NCBI GenBank assembly: GCA_938017765.1
Contig: CALIJH010000052.1
Location: 1 to 19,882, forward strand
DNA from: an uncultured Leptotrichia sp.
GTDB taxonomy: Bacteria > Fusobacteriota > Fusobacteriia > Fusobacteriales > Leptotrichiaceae
Length of the DNA: 19,882 nt
Reading direction: 5' to 3'
The position numbers were made by a program, and so were the translations under genes. A model generated the notes under the pieces. That model was given only the letters and a program-made list of their open reading frames with translations. It was not told where the DNA came from and did no database searches. Of the stretch, positions 15,156 to 19,882 are shown one piece after another; the first letter of the stretch is position 1, and the number at the start of each line of letters is the position of its first letter.

Positions 15156-16469
15156 TTAGTTTGATAATTTTAATTCGTCCTTTCTGGTAGCAGAATATAT
15201 GCCTCCGATTACAGCACCAACCAGTGCAGGTACAACCCAGCCAAGAGCTAGCTTAGTGAGTGGAAGGTCACTTACAAAACCGAACGGAAGACCGAATCCA
15301 TTTAGAACTGAAAGCAAGCTTGTAATGAATGCGGCATAAGCTGCTACACCACCAACGTATTTGCTTGTAATCCAATTATCAAGTACGGCAAATATTACCA
15401 AAACGATAAGCGGTGGATAAAATGCGCTTAGTATAGGTGCAGCTAACGCAATGATTTTATCTAGACCAAGGTTGCTCATAAAGAAGCTGAACCCAATCGT
15501 AATTAGTATTACTGTGCGGTAACTAATCTTTCCGTTTGACAAACCAGAGAAGTAGTCGCCGATTACTGAAGAAAGTCCAATCGAAGTTGTTAGACATGCT
15601 AGCAGAATTATAATCGCTAGAGCGATAACTCCCCAGCCACCGAGAAGTCTGTTAGTGATAGCGATTAGAAGTGGAGCCTGTGCAAGACCTGCAAAATGGC
15701 TGTCGCTTGAAGTCGATGCACCGAGGAATGTTAGGCCTCCATATACTAGTCCAAGTAGCACTGTCGAAATGATATCAGCACCAGCTACTAGCTGTTTTAC
15801 ATCTTTCTTTTCAGTAAATCCATATTTCTTTGCAGCAACTATGAGAATGATAGTTACTGTTACTCCGCCAATACCATCGAGAGTTTGATAACCATTGACA
15901 ATTCCAGTCTGGAATGGAACAAGATCCTTTGTTCCAATAGGTGCACCGATTGGATTAACGATTCCGAGTACGATTAAAATAACCATTACTAGGAGTAAAA
16001 GCGGTGTAAGGAACTTTCCTATGACATCTACAACACCAGAAGGATTGAGTGCAAGAATAGCAGTCACCGCGAAGAACATTAGACTGAATGCCCATAGCGG
16101 AACGCCTGGTAGCAATCCCTTAATACCCATCTCGTAAGTAGTAGCGGATGTCCTTGGAATACAGATGATAGGTCCGAGTAACAGCAGAATGATGGATACG
16201 AATACCTTACCAGGTATGGTTCCAATCTTGTTAGTTACTCCGTCTACCGTTCCTTCTCTGTTAGCAACAACAGAATAAATAGCTAAGGCAGCTAGCCCAA
16301 CATCCATGATAAAAAATCCTACAAATCCTACTAGCCAGTTGCTCCCTGTCTGCTGGCCGAGGAATGGCGGAAATATAAGGTTGCCCGCGCCAAATTGAGT
16401 TGCGAAAAGAGCGAGACCCATGGTCACAATAATCGGCCCTTTCGCCTTTGGTTTTGAATTATCTTTCAT
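15156..16469 (-). CDS. brnQ: Branched-chain amino acid cation symporter BrnQ
   Basis: This 437-residue, very hydrophobic protein belongs to the LIVCS family, which imports leucine, isoleucine and valine with Na+ or H+. The N-terminal signature GLALFATQFGAGNLIFPP (about 18-35) is characteristic. About twelve membrane helices follow, and the RTSATTYEMG segment near residue 105 matches the family's PRTxAVS/TxE region. The start is the ATG at 16469, preceded by AGGAGG with 4-base spacing on the - strand. It is divergent from a LysR regulator, with 216 bases between the starts, a layout typical of a regulator and its target. Its 3' end faces a bidirectional terminator. Confidence 0.93.
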   Translation of the reverse strand: MKDNSKPKAKGPIIVTMGLALFATQFGAGNLIFPPFLGQQTGSNWLVGFVGFFIMDVGLAALAIYSVVANREGTVDGVTNKIGTIPGKVFVSIILLLLGPIICIPRTSATTYEMGIKGLLPGVPLWAFSLMFFAVTAILALNPSGVVDVIGKFLTPLLLLVMVILIVLGIVNPIGAPIGTKDLVPFQTGIVNGYQTLDGIGGVTVTIILIVAAKKYGFTEKKDVKQLVAGADIISTVLLGLVYGGLTFLGASTSSDSHFAGLAQAPLLIAITNRLLGGWGVIALAIIILLACLTTSIGLSSVIGDYFSGLSNGKISYRTVILITIGFSFFMSNLGLDKIIALAAPILSAFYPPLIVLVIFAVLDNWITSKYVGGVAAYAAFITSLLSVLNGFGLPFGFVSDLPLTKLALGWVVPALVGAVIGGIYSATRKDELKLSN

Positions 16470-16556
16470 TGTTCCTCCTATAATAAAAGTAATAATAAAA
16501 TGTTTATTTACAATTAAAAAAGATAGATATTACTATATATTAACTATTAAAAAACC

Positions 16557-16587
16557 AGTACCGAAATATAATCATATGTCTAGTACT
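16557..16587. promoter_or_regulatory. Dyad in the brnQ/lysR divergent region, possible LysR site
   Basis: AGTAC at 16557-16561 and GTACT at 16583-16587 form an inverted repeat with a 21-base AT-rich centre that contains ATATAATCATAT. Its place between two divergent genes fits a LysR-type regulator site. The assignment is by position only. Confidence 0.35.
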
Positions 16588-16603
16588 TTTTGGAATAACA
16601 AGG

Positions 16604-16632
16604 TTTAATCTACTGAAGGGGTGTGTTATAAT
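16604..16632 (+). promoter_or_regulatory. Candidate promoter of the lysR gene
   Basis: TATAAT at 16627-16632 is preceded by TGT, giving an extended -10. A poor -35 (TTTAAT at 16604-16609) lies 17 bases upstream. The distance to the ATG at 16686 leaves a leader of about 45 bases. Confidence 0.55.
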
Positions 16633-16685
16633 CGCTGTAATTTCAAGCATATTATAAATTATGATTAATTTTAGGAAAAGGATAA

Positions 16686-17567
16686 ATGGATTTAATTAAA
16701 CTGAAATATTTTATTGCTGCAGCAGAATTATTGAATTTTTCTAAAGCTGCTGAAGCTTGCAATATTACGCAGACTGCAATAGGTAAGTATATTAATAAAT
16801 TAGAAAATGAAATCGGATGTACGCTATTCTACCGAACTAATAAAGGAGTCAGTTTGACTGAAGCCGGAGAAAAATTTTATGTAGGTGTAAAAGAGATAAA
16901 CGGACAGTATGAGAGCTTATTAAAACAAATTGAGAATGAGAAAGATAAACTCCTTAGAATTGGAATTGCAGGAGACTATCTACCAGTTAATTTTCTAAGA
17001 AAATACAAAGCTATGAATCAGGATATGTCCTTCGAAGTAGAGTTTAAGGACAAAGATCAATTGATAAACATGCTGGAGATGGAATCAATAGATGCGATGA
17101 TTATTCCTGATGTCACAATGCTAAGTGAAAATACACTTGGCATAGAGAAGATGGAAATCGGAGCTGCACACGATGTTTTGTGCTGCTCTCAAGAAAGCGT
17201 GATTAAATATGGAAGTGTTGGGAAAGTCATAGAGAATTTACCACTTATAACCAAAGCAGTTGAAAGTGAGTATCATGAATACTGTAGAGATAATCTCAAA
17301 AGCATATATAAAAGTACTTTTTCAGATGTACGTGTAGTTGATACGGTATCAAATCAGACTACTTTAATTGCGCTTGGGCAGGGGTTTGCTATCCAGCCAA
17401 AAGAGGAGATGACAGCGATTGAAGACATGTATATGGAGAGTTTAGGGGAGACGTTTACAGAGATTTTGCTACTAGTCTACATGTCAAAAAACAAAAATAA
17501 ATCACTCCGTGATTTAGTGAAATTTGTAAACAAAAGTAATAGCGATGGCGAATCATTATTTGAATAA
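16686..17567 (+). CDS. LysR family transcriptional regulator
   Basis: This 293-residue protein has an N-terminal winged helix-turn-helix (about residues 3-60: LKYFIAAAELLNFSKAAEACNIT, then LENEIGCTLFYR). A linker helix and a periplasmic-binding-protein-like effector domain follow (about 90-290). It is of normal length and has a purine-rich ribosome site (AGGAAAAGGA). It is transcribed divergently from brnQ, so control of branched-chain amino acid uptake is the natural hypothesis. The ligand is not visible in the sequence. The gene is convergent with rpsI, and a bidirectional terminator lies between them. Confidence 0.92.
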   Translation: MDLIKLKYFIAAAELLNFSKAAEACNITQTAIGKYINKLENEIGCTLFYRTNKGVSLTEAGEKFYVGVKEINGQYESLLKQIENEKDKLLRIGIAGDYLPVNFLRKYKAMNQDMSFEVEFKDKDQLINMLEMESIDAMIIPDVTMLSENTLGIEKMEIGAAHDVLCCSQESVIKYGSVGKVIENLPLITKAVESEYHEYCRDNLKSIYKSTFSDVRVVDTVSNQTTLIALGQGFAIQPKEEMTAIEDMYMESLGETFTEILLLVYMSKNKNKSLRDLVKFVNKSNSDGESLFE

Positions 17568-17594
17568 TTAAAAATAAAAAAGCTAGTATAAATA

Positions 17595-17631
17595 AAAAAT
17601 TCCTGGATTCTTATGAAACCCAGGAATTTTT
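17595..17631. terminator. Bidirectional terminator between lysR and rpsI
   Basis: AAAAATTCCTGG (17595-17606) and CCAGGAATTTTT (17620-17631) form a perfect 12-bp stem around a 13-base loop. The loop itself contains TTC/GAA pairing. With A- and T-runs at the ends, it can stop both convergent transcripts. Confidence 0.88.
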
Positions 17632-17644
17632 AAGTCCTATAAGA

Positions 17645-18040
17645 TTAACGCTTCGAGAACTGGCTAGCTCTTCTAGCTTTCTTGAGACCGTACTTCTTTC
17701 TTTCCTTCATACGAGGGTCTCTCGTTAGGAATCCAGCGGCCTTAAGTGCTGGTCTGTTAGCGTCAGCATCTACTTCGCAAAGTGCTCTTGAGATACCGTG
17801 TCTAAGTGCTCCAGCCTGTCCAGTTGTACCACCACCGTTGACTAGTGCGATTACATCGTACTTTCCAGTTGTTCCAGTGATTTCGAAAGGTCTCTTAACC
17901 TCGTTCTTAAGAACTTCAAGTCCGAAGTAATCTTCGAGATCCTTCTTGTTTACAACGATTCTTCCTGTTCCAGGGAGTAATCTGACTCTAGCAATTGAAG
18001 ATTTTCTTCTTCCTGTTGCCTGATACATTTCTTTAGCCAT
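17645..18040 (-). CDS. rpsI: 30S ribosomal protein S9
   Basis: This 131-residue protein is complete S9 (uS9). The N-terminus QATGRRKSSIARVRL, the central NGGGTTGQAGALRHGISRAL and the basic C-terminal tail ending in SQFSKR are diagnostic; the tail reaches the P-site tRNA. It follows rplM by 17 bases with a GGGAGG ribosome site, the conserved L13-S9 pair. A terminator lies just downstream. Confidence 0.98.
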   Translation of the reverse strand: MAKEMYQATGRRKSSIARVRLLPGTGRIVVNKKDLEDYFGLEVLKNEVKRPFEITGTTGKYDVIALVNGGGTTGQAGALRHGISRALCEVDADANRPALKAAGFLTRDPRMKERKKYGLKKARRASQFSKR

Positions 18041-18057
18041 CTTCTAATCCTCCCTTC

Positions 18058-18486
18058 CTAGAATGTCCACTCTTCAGGATTCTGTGCAGCATGTGGATGC
18101 TCAGGTCCTGCGTATACCTTTAGCTTCTTGAACATCTGTCTGCCGAGCTTGCCCTTAGGCATCATGCCTTTAACAGCGTGACGGATGATCTCTTCTGGCT
18201 TCTTAGCGCGAAGTTCTGCAAGAGTTGTCTCCTTGAGACCACCTGGATATCCGCTGTGGCTCTTGTAAATCTTCTGCTTTTCTTTCTTGCCAGTTACTGC
18301 TACCTTCTCAGCGTTTACAACAACTACGTAATCTCCGCAGTCAACGTGAGGTGTGTAGATAGGCTTCTTCTTTCCTCTTAGGATCATTGCAATCTCAGCT
18401 GCAATCTTACCTAGAGTCTTGTTCTCTGCATCGATAACATACCACTTGTGGTCGATATCTGCAGGCTTAGCGATGTAAGACTTCAT
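18058..18486 (-). CDS. rplM: 50S ribosomal protein L13
   Basis: This 142-residue protein is complete L13 (uL13), an early assembly protein of the large subunit. WYVIDAENKTLGKIA near residue 16, the LRGKKKPIYTPHVDCGD segment, HSGYPGG near 77, and GMMPKGKLGRQMFKKLKVY near 108 are diagnostic. It is the first gene of the rplM-rpsI operon. A strong promoter lies about 150 bases upstream, followed by a structured leader that may allow autoregulation by L13. Confidence 0.98.
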   Translation of the reverse strand: MKSYIAKPADIDHKWYVIDAENKTLGKIAAEIAMILRGKKKPIYTPHVDCGDYVVVVNAEKVAVTGKKEKQKIYKSHSGYPGGLKETTLAELRAKKPEEIIRHAVKGMMPKGKLGRQMFKKLKVYAGPEHPHAAQNPEEWTF

Positions 18487-18626
18487 TTTCTGTCCTTTCT
18501 ACCTACTCAGATCCGAAGATCGGTTTCGGCACTGTCTACTAGGATCTAAAGATCTTGTTCGACATACTAAAAATAACTTAGTGTCGGAGCTACCGGGCAG
18601 AGCCCTGCTCCATTTGCACAATATGC
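18487..18626 (-). promoter_or_regulatory. Structured 5' leader of rplM, possible L13 autoregulatory element
   Basis: Between the promoter and rplM, the transcript would hold several hairpins. One is GGAGC/GCTCC with an inner GGGC/GCCC (18586-18611), another is CGACAC-TAA with TTAG-TATGTCG (about 18560-18586), a third is the GATCT/AGATC palindrome (18543-18554), and the last is CCGAA/TTCGG (about 18513-18530). L13 leaders that control this operon are known in Firmicutes. Membership of that family is inferred from position and structure, not from a model match. Confidence 0.5.
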
Positions 18627-18632
18627 CTAAAA

Positions 18633-18661
18633 ATTATATTACTCAAAGTGTTTAAAGTCAA
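18633..18661 (-). promoter_or_regulatory. Promoter of the rplM-rpsI operon
   Basis: On the - strand, TTGACT (18661-18656) and a perfect TATAAT (18638-18633) are separated by exactly 17 bases, a strong sigma-A type promoter. The -35 overlaps the last codons of the upstream acetyltransferase gene. Confidence 0.82.
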
Positions 18662-19212
18662 GCATTTAAGGCTTTTATTTCGTTCTGTTCATCCCATTCT
18701 TCCACTAGAATAGCCCTAAGCTCCATGTCGAAATACTCATTACTGCGTTTCCCGGCTAGTTTGAGTATGCCTTCTGTTCTGAAACCTAGCTTTGTGTATA
18801 GGTTTGAAGCGACTTTATCGTCGGGAAAATGAGAAACGGTAACTCTATGTGTGCCGAGCTCCTCGAAAGCGTGGCGAAGAAGAGCTTCCATGGATTCTGT
18901 TCCATAACCTTTGCCGCGAGCCGTTTCGTCAGCGAGATAAATGATTGCGATATTTAACGAATCATTGATGGAATCAATGTTAGTGATATCTATTTTTCCC
19001 AGAGGTTTTTTACTAGATTTCTCAACTATTGTCATCCATTCGCGAGATGGATCGTGGATGACATTGTGAAATTCGTCGGTTATAGTATCGAGATTTCTTT
19101 TGCCTGTCGTACAGAAATGCTCGATTACAGTTTCTCGCGACTCCCATTCTGCGAAAAGGTCGCAATCGGCAAAGGATGCCTTGCGAAGTATGATGTGGTC
19201 AGTTTCTATCAA
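18658..19212 (-). CDS. GNAT family N-acetyltransferase (RimJ/RimL-like)
   Basis: This is a 184-residue GNAT-fold acetyltransferase. The acetyl-CoA pyrophosphate-binding motif ARGKGYGTE is near residue 98, followed by the NLYTKLGFRTEG segment near residue 137. The start is a TTG at 19212, supported by AGGAGG seven bases upstream and by the family-typical opening ETDHIILRKASFADCD. The RimJ/RimL-like group acetylates protein N-termini or small molecules, and the substrate is not resolved here. A candidate -10 (TATAAT at 19256-19251, - strand) lies about 40 bases upstream. The gene is a separate unit from rplM, whose promoter overlaps its end. Confidence 0.88.
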   Translation of the reverse strand: MIETDHIILRKASFADCDLFAEWESRETVIEHFCTTGKRNLDTITDEFHNVIHDPSREWMTIVEKSSKKPLGKIDITNIDSINDSLNIAIIYLADETARGKGYGTESMEALLRHAFEELGTHRVTVSHFPDDKVASNLYTKLGFRTEGILKLAGKRSNEYFDMELRAILVEEWDEQNEIKALNA

Positions 19213-19317
19213 GTCGATTCCTCCTCTAGTATCAATCTTATTGATGTCTTATTATACCAAAAAATTACATAGCTTATCATATATAATTGCGGTATTGTAC
19301 ACCTTAATATGCTTGCA

Positions 19318-19326
19318 TGTTATAAT
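19318..19326 (+). promoter_or_regulatory. Candidate extended -10 upstream of the EamA gene
   Basis: TG-T-TATAAT at 19318-19326 is an extended -10. The nearest -35-like hexamer is TTGTAC at 19295-19300, with a long 20-base spacer. The leader to the ATG would be about 130 bases. Confidence 0.4.
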
Positions 19327-19464
19327 TTTACTATATATTTGGGACTATTTATTAAAGGGATTCAGTAATGGTGATATCCTAGTTATTATTAAATCAGACA
19401 AGGTAAATGCTGACAAACACCAATAACCCTTCAATATGATTAGGTGATTAGGGGGACTTATCAT

Positions 19465-19882
19465 ATGAGCAATAAGAACAAGGGAAATATTGCACTGCTA
19501 ATAGTTGCGATTATCTGGGGAAGTGGATTCATAGCTCAGAAGATGGGGATGGATTCTATAGGTCCATACTTTTTTAACGGAGCACGAATGATTATTGGGG
19601 GATTAACTCTTATGCCTCTAGTCATAAAAGCTGCAAAACCAAGGGAATTCTTTAGTAAAAAGCTTCATGGTGAGAACGTAGTAAGAACTCGGAAGATGAA
19701 CTTGCTCGTAGGGAGTGTCGTGTGTGGGACGATGCTCGGGATGGCATCGAATTTACAGCAGGTAGGACTCACAACTGTGCCAGTTGGGAGAGCTGGTTTT
19801 ATCGTCGTAATTTATATCGTTATCGTTCCATTGCTGGGAATCTTTAGCGGACATAAAGTAGGTCTAAGGATATGGATTTCAG
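19465..19882 (+). CDS. EamA/DMT family transporter (partial, runs off window)
   Basis: The frame from ATG 19465 stays open to the window end (139 codons) and reads as the N-terminal half of a drug/metabolite exporter. The first helix IALLIVAIIWGSGFIAQKMG and the following GPYFFNGARMIIGG segment are typical of EamA domains. Further helices (LLVGSVVCGTMLG, then RAGFIVVIYIVIVPLLG) complete most of the first EamA repeat. GGGGGA lies 8 bases before the start. Members export amino acids or other metabolites, and the substrate is unknown. The second half of the gene is outside the window. Confidence 0.88.
   Translation, partial: MSNKNKGNIALLIVAIIWGSGFIAQKMGMDSIGPYFFNGARMIIGGLTLMPLVIKAAKPREFFSKKLHGENVVRTRKMNLLVGSVVCGTMLGMASNLQQVGLTTVPVGRAGFIVVIYIVIVPLLGIFSGHKVGLRIWIS

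Overview
The window reads as two unrelated bacterial genomes joined at about position 12,915. The left part (1 to about 12,915) is very AT-rich, uses A/T-ending codons and has long purine-rich intergenic stretches. This resembles a Leptotrichia-like member of the Fusobacteriota. The right part (about 12,915 to 19,882) has a moderate GC content. Its gene content resembles an anaerobic Clostridia member such as Mogibacterium or a relative. Both genus-level guesses are inference from composition and protein style, not from a search. At the join, dnaE loses its 3' part and a ribBA-type gene loses its 5' part at the same point. A one-base frameshift lies about 25 bases before the join. A chimeric assembly, or a chimeric molecule from a mixed (perhaps oral) community, explains this better than a real genome arrangement.

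Left part, all genes on the + strand. The window opens with the 3' end of a tRNA, then a 100-base pyrimidine tract leading into a promoter. Next come a short-chain dehydrogenase and an alpha/beta hydrolase. They are followed by a complete four-gene energy-coupling factor (ECF) uptake module in the order S, T, A, A'. The second ATPase of this module has no recognisable ABC signature. After it come a lipoprotein, an intergenic region with a 111-bp tandem repeat, and a NifS/IscS-type cysteine desulfurase. A metallophosphoesterase that appears to start at ATT follows, then a 635-residue protein with a ParB-like DGNHR motif, a Cof-type HAD phosphatase, and the first third of dnaE.

Right part. The end of ribBA and ribH form the tail of a riboflavin operon closed by a strong terminator. 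Two HAD-fold phosphatases follow as a pair. The first carries a roughly 100-base island of about 78% GC, and the second is a ThrH-type phosphoserine phosphatase. A bidirectional terminator separates them from a divergent pair, brnQ (-) and a LysR regulator (+). Another bidirectional terminator separates lysR from the ribosomal operon rplM-rpsI (-). That operon has a clear promoter and a structured leader that could be an L13 autoregulatory element. Upstream of it lies a GNAT acetyltransferase (-), and the window ends inside an EamA-family exporter gene (+).

I found no CRISPR array, transposase, phage gene, toxin-antitoxin pair or defence cluster. I see no convincing new multi-gene system. The points most worth a second look are the chimeric junction, the GC island, the degenerate ECF ATPase, the ATT start, the repeat with a covarying hairpin, and the uncharacterised ParB-fold protein.
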